Positions 35,619 through 44,037 of a stretch of 64,000 nucleotides of DNA are shown here, one piece after another. Each line of letters begins with the position of its first letter. The first letter of the stretch is position 1. The notes below the pieces were generated by a model. The model was not told the origin of the DNA. It was given only the letters and a program-made list of their open reading frames with translations, and ran no database searches. The position numbers were made by a program, and so were the translations under genes. This DNA comes from Flavobacteriaceae bacterium MAR_2010_72. GTDB lineage: Bacteria > Bacteroidota > Bacteroidia > Flavobacteriales > Flavobacteriaceae. The stretch lies in contig QXCW01000002.1 in assembly GCA_003550275.1 (NCBI GenBank), forward strand, positions 1,922,001-1,986,000. Reading direction: 5' to 3'.

Positions 35619-36740
35619 TTAAAGCACACTTTTCATGGTTTGTGTTTTATTTTTTGTCTCTTCCCATTCAGCTTCGGGGTCAGAATCTGAAGTAATACCG
35701 CCTCCAACATAAAGTATGGCATCGTTATTTTTAATCTGCATACATCGAAGATTGACAAATAAATTAGATTCTTTTTTTACTACTGAATAAGCAGAGTTTT
35801 CGATATTTCGTCTGTTCGGAATTCTTTGGCTTTTTACCATAATATTAAGCTCTCCTAGAAAACCTGTGTAATATTCTCGACTGTAATTTTCATTTTTCAA
35901 AATGAATTGCTTTGCTTCTTTTTTTGGTAAGCCGCAAACTGCCGGTGTTGGATGCAAAACTTTTAATATTTGCTTTAAGTCGACTTGACTTACATCAATA
36001 GTAGCAGAAATATCCGTTTTTAGATGTAAAATGCTACCCGCCCTAACCGTTTGTGGCCCATTAATTTGTATTCGATTGACCAAAGTCTTCAAATTATCCT
36101 GAATAAAATCAGTTACCAATTGCTGTTCATGGCGCTCTTTGTCTTTCCAAACAACATCAATTTTCCCATCAAATTTTTGGGTTCCTGCCAAAGCCGTCGT
36201 AAAAAATCGAGAACCTTCCATTTTTAAAAGGGTTTCTGGAGTCGCACCTAACCAAATTCCCACAGTAGGATGGCAAAAGCAATACACAAAAGCCGTTGGA
36301 TAATTGGATAATAAACTTTTGAAGATTTCTAACGGATTAGAGTCTGTAAGTGAGACCGCTTCTGTTCGCGATAACACCACTTTTTGTATTGTGCTCGTTT
36401 CAATGGCATTAATTCCATTTTGAACAAGGTTTATATGAAACTCCTTATCTGTATGTTGTTCAACAATGGATGATTTCGGTTTATTGGCTTGAAATTCTGT
36501 GACTTCATAAATAACTGAACATTCTTTGGAATGCTCCAAGGGTATTAAAATCGCATCTTCCTCGTCATCAAAAGGAGCAAATACAAATCCAGATTCGGTA
36601 TAATTTGAAGTTTTATGAAGTGATTTGTCATTTTGAAATAAAGCAATCACTTCATCAGCGTCAGGCTTTCGATAAGCTACAAAGGGTAATCCCTGCTGGT
36701 ACTGTGTATTAATCTGTTTAAAAAATTCTTCCAAAAACAT
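35619..36740 (-). CDS. menF: Isochorismate synthase
   Basis: A 373-residue chorismate-utilising enzyme converting chorismate to isochorismate. The C-terminal chorismate-binding domain has KVVLSRTEAV (about 121-130), FCHPTVGIWLGATPETLL, TTALAGTQKF, HLKTDISATI, LHPTPAVCGLPKKEA and REYYTGFLGELN. The GLPKKEA and ATPETLL segments are family-typical. Linkage with menD and the thioesterase supports menaquinone rather than siderophore use. Its ATG shares one base with the stop of the upstream hotdog gene. Confidence 0.93.
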   Translation of the reverse strand: MFLEEFFKQINTQYQQGLPFVAYRKPDADEVIALFQNDKSLHKTSNYTESGFVFAPFDDEEDAILIPLEHSKECSVIYEVTEFQANKPKSSIVEQHTDKEFHINLVQNGINAIETSTIQKVVLSRTEAVSLTDSNPLEIFKSLLSNYPTAFVYCFCHPTVGIWLGATPETLLKMEGSRFFTTALAGTQKFDGKIDVVWKDKERHEQQLVTDFIQDNLKTLVNRIQINGPQTVRAGSILHLKTDISATIDVSQVDLKQILKVLHPTPAVCGLPKKEAKQFILKNENYSREYYTGFLGELNIMVKSQRIPNRRNIENSAYSVVKKESNLFVNLRCMQIKNNDAILYVGGGITSDSDPEAEWEETKNKTQTMKSVL

Positions 36741-37165
36741 TATTTCTTTTTTGGAAGGGAAATGGTAGTAAGCTTACACAATGACACCAAATTATCGCTT
36801 TCATCTGTAATCCGTATTTCCAGCAATTGTGTGGTCCTACCCTTATGTATAAAAGAAGCCTTGGCATACACAAAACCTTCCGTCACACTTTTAATATGGT
36901 TAGCATTAATTTCTATCCCTCTAACAAAAACTTCTTGGAGATTCGAAAAAACATGCGCTGCAAAACTGCCCACGCTTTCTGCCAAAGCCACTGTGGCACC
37001 ACCATGCAAGACACCGTCAGGCTGAAAAACCCTTGAATTTACAGGCATTCGGGCAACGACAGAGTTATCACCAAAATCGATGAACTCGATACGCAAGGTT
37101 TCCATTAAGGTGTTTTTACACACTTGGTTAGCTTGAGCTAAAATATCTTCTTTAGATAATTCCAT
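36740..37165 (-). CDS. menI: PaaI-type hotdog thioesterase, probable DHNA-CoA hydrolase (MenI)
   Basis: About 142 residues from the ATG at 37165 (MELSKEDILAQANQV). The longer frame to 37204 begins with TTG and lacks family similarity. The hotdog core is VLHGGATVALAESVGSFAAH, with the Glu of LAES in the position of the catalytic acid in YdiI-like thioesterases. The overlap with menF by one base and the men cluster make 1,4-dihydroxy-2-naphthoyl-CoA hydrolysis the likely role; this is inferred from context. A TACTTTTA element at 37183-37190 may be its promoter. Confidence 0.82.
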   Translation of the reverse strand: MELSKEDILAQANQVCKNTLMETLRIEFIDFGDNSVVARMPVNSRVFQPDGVLHGGATVALAESVGSFAAHVFSNLQEVFVRGIEINANHIKSVTEGFVYAKASFIHKGRTTQLLEIRITDESDNLVSLCKLTTISLPKKK

Positions 37166-37207
37166 ATAAAAACTTATTTTCGTAAAAGTACAAAACCAAA
37201 CCAAAAA

Positions 37208-37846
37208 ATGAATTCAGAAGAAAAAGAAATATCCTATACCTCAGCAAATTCATATAGCACTTTAAATGCCTTAACTGAAACGACAAAATATGTTTGGTTA
37301 GTTTGCCATGGCATGGGTTATTTAAGTCGGTATTTTTTGAAATACTTTGAAGGTTTGAAATCAAGCGATCATTATGTCATTGCTCCTCAAGCCCAAAGCA
37401 AATATTACATTGCTCCAAAATTTCAGCATGTTGGTGCAAGTTGGCTTACTAAAGAAAACACGTTGAAAGAAACCGAAAATGTAATGCGCTACTTTGACGC
37501 TGTTCTTGAAGCCGAAAAACTACCAAAACAGGTGCAATTGATTGTGTTTGGATATTCCCAAGGCGTAAGTGTGGCATTAAGGTTTATTGCTAAAAGGCGG
37601 CTTCACTGTTCTCAATTAATCATACACTCTGGAGGAATTCCAAAAGAATTAAAACCGCAGGATTTAGACTTCCTAAAGGCAAAAGTGCATTTAGTTTATG
37701 GCACTGAAGATGAATTTTTAAATGAAGAACGAATGATACAAGAAAAGAACAGAGCTCTAGAATTATTTGGAAGCCAACTTCAAATTCATCCATTTGTAGG
37801 CCCTCATGAAGTTAATGTTGATTTTATAAACAATCTCTTATTATGA
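37208..37846 (+). CDS. Alpha/beta hydrolase, phospholipase/carboxylesterase type
   Basis: 212 residues. Nucleophile elbow FGYSQGVSVAL (about 117-127), acid in VYGTEDEFL and His in VGPHEVN give a complete Ser-Asp-His triad; VCHGMGYL near the N-terminus supplies the oxyanion hole. The YSQG elbow points to the carboxylesterase 2 family rather than to MenH, which normally has GHSLGG. It is divergent from the thioesterase with only 42 bp between the two starts. It could supply the missing MenH step, but nothing direct shows that. The next gene overlaps by ATGA. Confidence 0.85.
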   Translation: MNSEEKEISYTSANSYSTLNALTETTKYVWLVCHGMGYLSRYFLKYFEGLKSSDHYVIAPQAQSKYYIAPKFQHVGASWLTKENTLKETENVMRYFDAVLEAEKLPKQVQLIVFGYSQGVSVALRFIAKRRLHCSQLIIHSGGIPKELKPQDLDFLKAKVHLVYGTEDEFLNEERMIQEKNRALELFGSQLQIHPFVGPHEVNVDFINNLLL

Positions 37847-38415
37847 ACATTCCACCCCTTGAAAATGATCGTGTAAAACTTACACTACTAGATTTAAGTA
37901 ATTGCAAACACCTCCTTACAATAGCACAAGAAAAAGATCTTATTTATTATTCGCCTTCAGATATTTCTACACCAGAGAAGTTAAAGTCTTATGTAGAAAC
38001 GGCAGTAGATGGTTACAATAACAAAACAGCGATCCCTTATATCATTTTTGATAAACTAACCCAAACTTATGCCGGAAGCACAAGATTTGGACTGATACAC
38101 TGGGAAACCAAAGTGCTTCATATTGGCTGGACTTGGATTGGCAGAAATTTTCAAGGAACAGGTCTCAACCAACATGTGAAATTTTTAATGCTTGAATATG
38201 CTTTTGAAACGTTGAAATTTGAAAAAGTAGAATTTAGGATTGATGAACGCAACATGCGCTCGCGCAAGGCTGTTGAAAAGCTAGGTGCATCCTTAGAAGG
38301 TGTTTTACGTAAAGACACCTTAATGTCTGATGGTTTTAGACGAAGTACAAGTTGCTATGGCATATTAAAAGAAGAATGGCCGTCAATTAAAGCACATCTA
38401 ATCGAAAAATTATAA
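37843..38415 (+). CDS. GNAT N-acetyltransferase (RimJ/RimL type)
   Basis: 190 residues with the RimJ/RimL pattern: an early LTLLDLSNCKHLL segment, IGWTWIGRNFQGTGLNQHVKF (about 89-109) for acetyl-CoA binding, and FRIDERNMRSRKAVEKLGA (about 129-147), the diagnostic N-x-x-S-x-x-x-x-E-K-L-G stretch. Such enzymes acetylate protein N-termini or small amines. It overlaps the esterase gene by 4 bp (ATGA), so the two are coupled. It is convergent with the DNA methyltransferase gene, 6 bp apart. Confidence 0.9.
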   Translation: MNIPPLENDRVKLTLLDLSNCKHLLTIAQEKDLIYYSPSDISTPEKLKSYVETAVDGYNNKTAIPYIIFDKLTQTYAGSTRFGLIHWETKVLHIGWTWIGRNFQGTGLNQHVKFLMLEYAFETLKFEKVEFRIDERNMRSRKAVEKLGASLEGVLRKDTLMSDGFRRSTSCYGILKEEWPSIKAHLIEKL

Positions 38416-38421
38416 GGTTTA

Positions 38422-39585
38422 TTATTTGAAAGCAGTGCTATTTTGAAATTCTGGTTTTGTTTTGTCGTTTTCTAAAACGGATTTTAAAGTCAATGCAATT
38501 TCAAAGGCCATTAATGGCGGGACTGCATTGCCAATTTGTTGATATTGGCTTAAACCTTTTTCCCAGCTCATTTTGGTACGCATCCCTTCAAAAATAAAAT
38601 CATCTGGAAACGATTGCAATCGCGCACCTTCCCTAGCGGTAAAATTTCGGTCCAAATACGGGTGAATAAAGTTGCTTTGAAATGAAGCCGCAATAGTTGG
38701 CGCCGGTTTATTCTTAAAAAGGCGCTGATTATTCTGACTGAACTTGATTTTTGATTTTTCATTTGGACTACCACGCTTAACCGCTCCGTGGGTTTCCCAG
38801 ACATCCAACAAATTTTGACCTGGCTTTATGGCTTTAAAACGCTCAATTAACCGCTGGGTATGTTTCATTGCAACATGATTAAACACTTGCGTTGAATGTT
38901 TCCTCATTAATTTTTGATAAACGTTTTTTGGGGACGATAAATACGGCATTGAAGCTTCTCCTTCACCAGCATTAATACTCGGTAAATCTGAAATAGCGTC
39001 TCCAACGGTTATTTCTTGGATTTCTTTTTTGGGAGGAAATACAGGGATCGTATATAAATCTTTTCTAATACCTATGACAATTACACGCTCTCTTGATTGC
39101 GGGACACCATAATCTGAAGCTTTTAAGACTTCATAACCTACTTCGTAACCAAATTGCCCGGCGGATTGAAATTCTTCCAAAATCTGTTTCATGACTTGTC
39201 CAGATTGCATCGAGAGCAAGCCTTTTACATTTTCCATGACAAAAGCCTTTGGATTGTACCAATCAATGGTTTTTACAAACTCATAGAAGAGTTTATTTCT
39301 AGGGTCTTCAGATACTTTGTTTCTTCGCTTATTAGCCAAACTAAAGCCTTGACACGGTGGTCCACCCAAGATAACATCGACCTGTTTGGAACTAATGACA
39401 CTGTCAAAATCTTCTTTTGTAAATTCTGACAAATCGCCGCATAAAAAAGGCGTTTCCGGAAAATTTTTGGTAAAGGTCTTTTCGCAGTTTTCGTCAATAT
39501 CAGAAGCTAATACCGAATTAAACCCAGCCCAATGAAAGCCTAGGGTCATACCACCACAACCAGAAAACAGATCGATAGAGTTCAA
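38422..39585 (-). CDS. DNA (cytosine-5) methyltransferase, apparently solitary
   Basis: 387 residues. Motif I is DLFSGCGGMTLGF, motif IV GGPPCQGFSLAN with catalytic C78, motif VI AFVMENVKGLL, motif VIII QSRERVIVIG, and motifs IX/X TAREGARLQSFPDDF and YQQIGNAVPPLMA. The target-recognition region lies around 205-290. The start is a TTG at 39585: an in-frame stop lies four codons upstream and the first ATG is inside motif I, so only TTG gives an intact enzyme. No restriction endonuclease or Vsr gene adjoins it, so it may be an orphan methylase. The target sequence is unknown. Confidence 0.92.
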   Translation of the reverse strand: MNSIDLFSGCGGMTLGFHWAGFNSVLASDIDENCEKTFTKNFPETPFLCGDLSEFTKEDFDSVISSKQVDVILGGPPCQGFSLANKRRNKVSEDPRNKLFYEFVKTIDWYNPKAFVMENVKGLLSMQSGQVMKQILEEFQSAGQFGYEVGYEVLKASDYGVPQSRERVIVIGIRKDLYTIPVFPPKKEIQEITVGDAISDLPSINAGEGEASMPYLSSPKNVYQKLMRKHSTQVFNHVAMKHTQRLIERFKAIKPGQNLLDVWETHGAVKRGSPNEKSKIKFSQNNQRLFKNKPAPTIAASFQSNFIHPYLDRNFTAREGARLQSFPDDFIFEGMRTKMSWEKGLSQYQQIGNAVPPLMAFEIALTLKSVLENDKTKPEFQNSTAFK

Positions 39586-39612
39586 AGAATAAGATTATTC
39601 AAAATTCAACAA

Positions 39613-39620
39613 CGAAAATA
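39613..39620 (-). promoter_or_regulatory. -7-like box (TATTTTCG) of the DNA methyltransferase gene
   Basis: Matches TAnnTTTG except one base, 27 bp before the TTG start at 39585. Confidence 0.42.
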
Positions 39621-39684
39621 AATTTTTTAAGGCTTAAATCAGAATCACAATTGAAGGAGTTTTATCGAGTTATCAACAAAGGCA

Positions 39685-40116
39685 TTAACTCAAATAATTG
39701 GCAAGTCGCTCTTTTATAAAGTAATTCCACCCATTTTGACAACTCTCTGGTTGAAACTCTGGAATTGAATCGTCAAAATCGTCAATGATTTTAGTAGTTA
39801 AAATAAGTTTCGTTTTATTCTGAATCTCAACTAACTCAAAAATCACCAAGGAATCTCCTGCTAAACCCTCATAGCTCCATTTATAAACAATCTTATGGTT
39901 TGGAATGACCTCAATGATTTCCCAACAGTGCATAAAATCCCTACTTGGCGCCTGAACATTAAACCTTGTTTTGAAGCCAACCTTTGCTTTAAAATCTGGT
40001 ATGTTTTCAAAAAACCAGATCTTCATTTGGTTAGGTTTTGTAATGGCTTCCCAAACCTCATCAATTGGTCTGTTAAAAACTTGCTCAACAAAGATTGGTG
40101 GGTCTGATGTTTTCAT
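39685..40116 (-). CDS. SRPBCC / AHSA1-like domain protein
   Basis: 143 residues of START-like fold. The N-terminal VEQVFNRPIDEVWEAITKP and the central EVIPNHKIVYKWSYEG are typical of Aha1-C/SRPBCC proteins; the C-terminus is a long amphipathic helix (QNGWNYFIKERLANYL). These small proteins bind hydrophobic ligands or act in stress responses, and the ligand here is unknown. It overlaps the nitronate monooxygenase-like gene upstream by 4 bp, so the two are co-transcribed. Confidence 0.88.
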   Translation of the reverse strand: MKTSDPPIFVEQVFNRPIDEVWEAITKPNQMKIWFFENIPDFKAKVGFKTRFNVQAPSRDFMHCWEIIEVIPNHKIVYKWSYEGLAGDSLVIFELVEIQNKTKLILTTKIIDDFDDSIPEFQPESCQNGWNYFIKERLANYLS

Positions 40117-41063
40117 TTTGAGATTAAATTCTTGATAATTTCCTTAGTTGGTAATATGGCTTCGGTATGCTCTATACTCGGCCCAGCGACCCAAACCGTT
40201 TTATAGGTAACACCCTTTGCTGCCTTCTCTGTGGCACGCATACCAATTGAAAAACGGATCATCTTCACCCATTTTTTTAGTTTTTTATTCTTATTCAAAA
40301 TAGATTCCAACCAAGTCGCTTTTGTACCCACTTTTTGAACATAAGGTGTATTTATTACGGTACACGGTGTCCCCGAAATTCGTTCGGTAACGACAATATC
40401 CTTTGCACCATAATCTACACAGGCCTGTTTATACTCTTCAGTTACATTGGCTTCTGTAGATGCAATAAAAGGACTTCCGACAGAAACTCCAGCAGCTCCA
40501 TAACTTAACATTTTATCAACGTCGGCCCTACACCCTACGCCTCCCGCTGAAATCACAGGAATTGAAATGTTTTGTGTTAAGGTTTTTATTAGATCCTCGG
40601 GTGACAAACCACCTCTATGCCCTCCTGCTTCATTGTTAACAGCAATGGCAGCATCGGCTCCTAAAGCTTCAACCTTTTGCGCAAATTTTAAATCAACCAC
40701 ATCACAAAATACTTTTATCCCTACTTTGTGGGCTTGCTTTATGGTTTCTTCTGGACTTCCCAAAGAAGTGATAATAAAATCACAACCTTCTTCACATAAT
40801 ACTTCTAGCTGGCTTTTATATTTAATATTGGATTTATTAACTATTAAATTAAACCCGAACGCTCCGCCTTCCACTTTATTAGCTTTTAATTCACTTATTG
40901 CTGATCGTAGCTCCTCAAGTGTGCGGTAGTTTAAGGCAGGAATACAGCCTGCAATTCCACTTTTCATGGCTTCAATGACCATAGCAGTATTGGAAACCAA
41001 AAACATTGGAGCTTGAATTATTGGGTAATTGATTTTAAGTAGTTCGTTGAGTTGCGCAGTCAT
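40113..41063 (-). CDS. Nitronate monooxygenase-like flavoprotein (NPD family)
   Basis: A 316-residue FMN-dependent TIM barrel. Segments include YPIIQAPMFLVSN at the N-terminus, NNEAGGHRGG (the HxGG-type motif), VISAGGVGCRADV and AGVSVGSPFIAS for phosphate binding of FMN. Such enzymes oxidise alkyl nitronates, although many paralogues have other roles including 2-nitropropane dioxygenase-like or enoyl-ACP reductase FabK activity. A perfect -7 box lies on the minus strand at 41083-41090. The SRPBCC gene overlaps its end. Confidence 0.9.
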   Translation of the reverse strand: MTAQLNELLKINYPIIQAPMFLVSNTAMVIEAMKSGIAGCIPALNYRTLEELRSAISELKANKVEGGAFGFNLIVNKSNIKYKSQLEVLCEEGCDFIITSLGSPEETIKQAHKVGIKVFCDVVDLKFAQKVEALGADAAIAVNNEAGGHRGGLSPEDLIKTLTQNISIPVISAGGVGCRADVDKMLSYGAAGVSVGSPFIASTEANVTEEYKQACVDYGAKDIVVTERISGTPCTVINTPYVQKVGTKATWLESILNKNKKLKKWVKMIRFSIGMRATEKAAKGVTYKTVWVAGPSIEHTEAILPTKEIIKNLISK

Positions 41064-41082
41064 TACAATATTTTTATTCTGA

Positions 41083-41090
41083 CAAATATA
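41083..41090 (-). promoter_or_regulatory. -7 box (TATATTTG) of the nitronate monooxygenase-like gene
   Basis: An exact TAnnTTTG match on the minus strand, 19 bp before the start codon at 41063. Confidence 0.6.
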
Positions 41091-41376
41091 CTAAAATAGT
41101 ATGCGTGCATAACATTTGATTGCTATTTCATTCGTTCGATCGTTACAAATCCTAATATTATATTAAAATTCTCATAAAACATTCTTAACAAGCACCTTAA
41201 ACCAAATAATGATTTCTATATTTAAGTAATAATTTTAAATGGCATACTAATTTAAATTCATCAATCAAAATCATCACAATCATCACCATCACCTTTTTAT
41301 GAGTTTTTAATAGTTAGTCCTTAACCATCTTTAAGATTAGAATTTTAATTACGTAAAAATTTAAAACTCTAATATT
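41091..41376. other. Long AT-rich divergent intergenic region with a histidine-codon run
   Basis: The 313-bp gap between the nitronate monooxygenase-like gene and the secreted protein gene holds no ORF with a start codon. On the plus strand, bases 41251-41310 form an open frame rich in His codons (six CAT/CAC within 41272-41292), ending LFMSF and a TAA. It resembles a his-operon leader peptide but lacks a start codon and no his gene follows. No strong attenuator hairpin is visible. Confidence 0.4.
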
Positions 41377-41913
41377 ATGAAAACTCAATTGTTTGGTTTA
41401 TTATTTTTAGGACTAACCACCCTAGCCTATTCCCAATCTGAATCTGATACAGATCCTGAAGCTGAAAATGTCGGCTTAAGAAATGTAGTAATTTCTGCCA
41501 ACAGCAAGTATTTAAGTGAAGCTTTTGACGATAGCACGCCCAACTCGGTAAAAGATGTTGAATACAAAGTGGCTACTTATGACATAACCGAATCTGACGT
41601 TTATGATCCTGAATATGAAGGATATCTTGTTGACTTCAATGGAGAAAATTTTGACATTAAAACTTCATATGATGCTGAAGGTTTAATAATTTCTTCCAGA
41701 GAAAAGTTTGAAGACATTCTCCTACCTCACTACTTACGTCAGTCGGTTTATAAGGAGTATCCTGGATGGACAGCGCACAGTAATTCCTATTTAGTTTCCT
41801 ATAATCACAAAACAGGAGCCAAAAAAAGATATAAAGTACAGTTAAGAAAAGACGGCAAACGAAAAAACTTAAAAATTGATGTACAAAGTGACATGTCACT
41901 GGTGTACAATTAA
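41377..41913 (+). CDS. Secreted protein of unknown function (PepSY-like tail)
   Basis: 178 residues with a signal peptide (LFGLLFLGLTTLAYSQ, cleavage near residue 20). The mature protein starts with an acidic segment (SESDTDPEAENVG). The C-terminal half (about 95-178; VYKEYPGWTAHSNSYLVSY, then KKRYKVQLRKDGKRKNLKID) has the alternating pattern of PepSY-like or BLIP-like periplasmic domains. Similar flavobacterial proteins are sometimes named nicotinate-nucleotide adenylyltransferase, which this sequence does not support: no nucleotidyltransferase HxGH motif is present. A strong terminator follows. Function unknown. Confidence 0.78.
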   Translation: MKTQLFGLLFLGLTTLAYSQSESDTDPEAENVGLRNVVISANSKYLSEAFDDSTPNSVKDVEYKVATYDITESDVYDPEYEGYLVDFNGENFDIKTSYDAEGLIISSREKFEDILLPHYLRQSVYKEYPGWTAHSNSYLVSYNHKTGAKKRYKVQLRKDGKRKNLKIDVQSDMSLVYN

Positions 41914-41930
41914 ACTAGACTAATCTATAT

Positions 41931-41961
41931 AAAAAAACGCAACCATATGGTTGCGTTTTTT
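41931..41961 (+). terminator. Intrinsic terminator after the secreted protein gene
   Basis: AAAAACGCAACCAT (41933-41946) pairs with ATGGTTGCGTTTTT (41947-41960) as a perfect stem with A and T runs at either side. It also suits the dnaK transcript on the minus strand. Confidence 0.88.
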
Positions 41962-42004
41962 ACATTTATATTGAGTCGCTGAACTATTATCAGCATAATG
42001 AAGT

Positions 42005-42075
42005 TTACTTAACTTCTTCGAAGTCTACCCTTCGACCTTGCTCAGGACAGGCTACTTGACTTCTTCGAAGTCTAC
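42005..42075. repeat. Duplicated 3' end of dnaK flanking a 23-bp interspersed element
   Basis: Bases 42005-42028 and 42052-42075 are 24-bp direct repeats differing at two positions (both share CTTCTTCGAAGTCTAC). On the minus strand each encodes VDFEEVK plus a stop. The 23 bp between them (42029-42051) start CCTTCGACC and end AGGACAGG, and share a GAGCnnnGTCGA-like core on the other strand with the repeats near 25.2 and 27.3 kb. The pattern looks like insertion of a short element with target duplication that left the DnaK protein unchanged. Confidence 0.85.
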
Positions 42076-43956
42076 GTCTTCAACATCACTACCTTCTCCT
42101 TGTCCATTTTGGCTTGCATCAGGACCTGGTTGAGCTTCTCCTTGTTGTGCTTCGGCTTGTGCTTTGTACATTTCTTCACTAGCAACTTTCCAAGCTTCGT
42201 TGATTTTCTCTAAAGCTGGATCGATAACCTCTAGATCTTTTGTTTCAAAGGCTTTTTTCAACTCTTCTAAAGCTTCTTCAATTGGTTTCTTCTTATCATC
42301 AGATAGTTTGTCACCAAATTCTTTAAGCTGACTTTCAGTTTGGAAAATCATCGCATCAGCTGCATTTAACTTATCCGCTTTTTCTTTAGCTTTTTTATCT
42401 GCCTCGGCATTGGCTTCAGCATCAGCTTTCATCTTTTGGATTTCTTCTTCAGTTAATCCTGAAGATGCTTCGATGCGAATATCTTGTGTTTTATTGGTAG
42501 CCTTATCTGTTGCTGTTACATGGATGATACCATTAGCATCAATATCAAAAGTCACTTCAATTTGAGGTGTTCCGCGTCTTGCTGGCGGTATACCATCTAA
42601 ATGAAATCGTCCAATCGTTTTATTATCGGCAGCCATAGCTCTTTCTCCTTGCAACACATGGATTTCAACCGATGGTTGATTATCTGCTGCTGTTGAGAAT
42701 ACCTGCGACTTTTTAGTTGGGATTGTGGTGTTGGCTTCAATTAATTTAGTCATCACATTACCCATAGTTTCAATACCAAGTGATAATGGTGTTACATCTA
42801 AAAGTAATACATCTTTCACATCTCCAGTTAAAACACCACCTTGGATTCCTGCTCCAACTGCAACTACCTCATCTGGATTAACACCTTTACTTGGTGATTT
42901 ACCAAAGAATTTTTCTACTGCCGATTGTACCGCTGGGATACGTGTTGATCCACCAACTAAAATGATTTCATCAATATCACTTTTAGACAATCCAGCTGCT
43001 TTCAATGCTTTTTCGCATGGTTCGATGGTACGTTTTACCAAATCATCAATTAATTGCTCAAATTTAGCTCTGGTTAAAGTTCTTACTAAATGCTTTGGTC
43101 CACTAGCAGTGGCTGTAACATAAGGTAGGTTGATTTCTGTCTGTGCAGAGGATGATAATTCAATTTTAGCTTTTTCAGCAGCTTCTTTTAAACGTTGTAA
43201 GGCCATTGGGTCTTTACGTAAATCGATACCTTCTTCCTTGTTAAATTCATCAGCTAACCAATCAATTACTTTTTGATCAACGTCATCACCTCCTAAATGG
43301 GTGTCTCCATCGGTTGATAACACTTCAAAAACGCCATCGCCTAACTCAAGTATAGACACATCATGTGTTCCTCCACCGAAGTCAAACACAACTATTTTTT
43401 GGTCTTTTCCTTTTTTATCTAAACCATAAGCCAATGCCGCAGCAGTAGGCTCGTTTATAATTCTTCTAACTTTTAAACCAGCAATCTCACCCGCTTCTTT
43501 GGTAGCCTGACGTTGAGAGTCATTAAAATAAGCAGGAACTGTAATTACCGCTTCAGTAACCGTTGTGCCTAAATAGTCTTCAGCCGTTTTTTTCATTTTC
43601 TGAAGAATCATCGCTGATAACTCTTGTGGCGTATACAAACGACCATCAATATCTACTCGAGGTGTATCGTTATCCCCTTTTACCACTTTATAAGGTACGC
43701 GTTCTGCTTCTTTTTTAGATTCAGAATATTTGTTACCCATAAAACGTTTAATAGAATAAACCGTTTTTGTTGGGTTCGTTACCGCCTGACGTTTTGCAGG
43801 GTCACCAACTTTAATTTCACCTCCTTCAACAAAGGCAATTACAGATGGCGTTGTACGCTTACCTTCTGCATTAGGAATAACAACTGGCTCGCTTCCTTCC
43901 ATAACCGAAACACAAGAGTTTGTTGTTCCTAAATCGATTCCAATAATCTTACTCAT
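42052..43956 (-). CDS. dnaK: Chaperone protein DnaK (Hsp70)
   Basis: A 634-residue Hsp70. The ATPase domain opens with [13 protein letters not shown] and includes [42 protein letters not shown] and [13 protein letters not shown]; the linker is [16 protein letters not shown]. The substrate domain and helical lid follow, ending with the EEVK-type tail ([11 protein letters not shown]) used for co-chaperone contact. It lacks the GrpE/DnaJ genes nearby. The protein is intact, but its stop codon is a TAG created next to a duplicated 3' end (see the repeat at 42005-42075). Four ATGACAA/TGTCAT boxes lie upstream. Confidence 0.98.
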   Translation of the reverse strand: MSKIIGIDLGTTNSCVSVMEGSEPVVIPNAEGKRTTPSVIAFVEGGEIKVGDPAKRQAVTNPTKTVYSIKRFMGNKYSESKKEAERVPYKVVKGDNDTPRVDIDGRLYTPQELSAMILQKMKKTAEDYLGTTVTEAVITVPAYFNDSQRQATKEAGEIAGLKVRRIINEPTAAALAYGLDKKGKDQKIVVFDFGGGTHDVSILELGDGVFEVLSTDGDTHLGGDDVDQKVIDWLADEFNKEEGIDLRKDPMALQRLKEAAEKAKIELSSSAQTEINLPYVTATASGPKHLVRTLTRAKFEQLIDDLVKRTIEPCEKALKAAGLSKSDIDEIILVGGSTRIPAVQSAVEKFFGKSPSKGVNPDEVVAVGAGIQGGVLTGDVKDVLLLDVTPLSLGIETMGNVMTKLIEANTTIPTKKSQVFSTAADNQPSVEIHVLQGERAMAADNKTIGRFHLDGIPPARRGTPQIEVTFDIDANGIIHVTATDKATNKTQDIRIEASSGLTEEEIQKMKADAEANAEADKKAKEKADKLNAADAMIFQTESQLKEFGDKLSDDKKKPIEEALEELKKAFETKDLEVIDPALEKINEAWKVASEEMYKAQAEAQQGEAQPGPDASQNGQGEGSDVEDVDFEEVK

Positions 43957-44037
43957 AATTGTTTTCTTTTGTATTAATTTCGTTTCTATTAAACAAGAAA
44001 CTTATATTGATTGTTCATTTTTAAATTCGTAAGGTAT

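Noticed and set aside
37208-37846. Assignment of the alpha/beta hydrolase as MenH
   Set aside because: The elbow is YSQG and the length and segments fit carboxylesterase-type enzymes; kept only as a weak possibility from context.
40567-40929. 120-codon plus-strand ORF opposite the nitronate monooxygenase-like gene
   Set aside because: Antisense shadow; the minus-strand gene has clear family motifs and overlap coupling.
41377-41913. Nicotinate-nucleotide adenylyltransferase label for the secreted protein
   Set aside because: It has a signal peptide and lacks the HxGH nucleotidyltransferase motif.
42725-43123. 132-codon plus-strand ORF opposite dnaK
   Set aside because: Antisense shadow of the conserved dnaK ATPase and substrate domains; no independent coding evidence.
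43624-43932. 102-codon plus-strand ORF opposite dnaK
   Set aside because: It is a shadow of the dnaK reading frame, rich in Arg, Cys, Phe and Asn in the way antisense frames of AT-rich coding DNA are; no start region or promoter.
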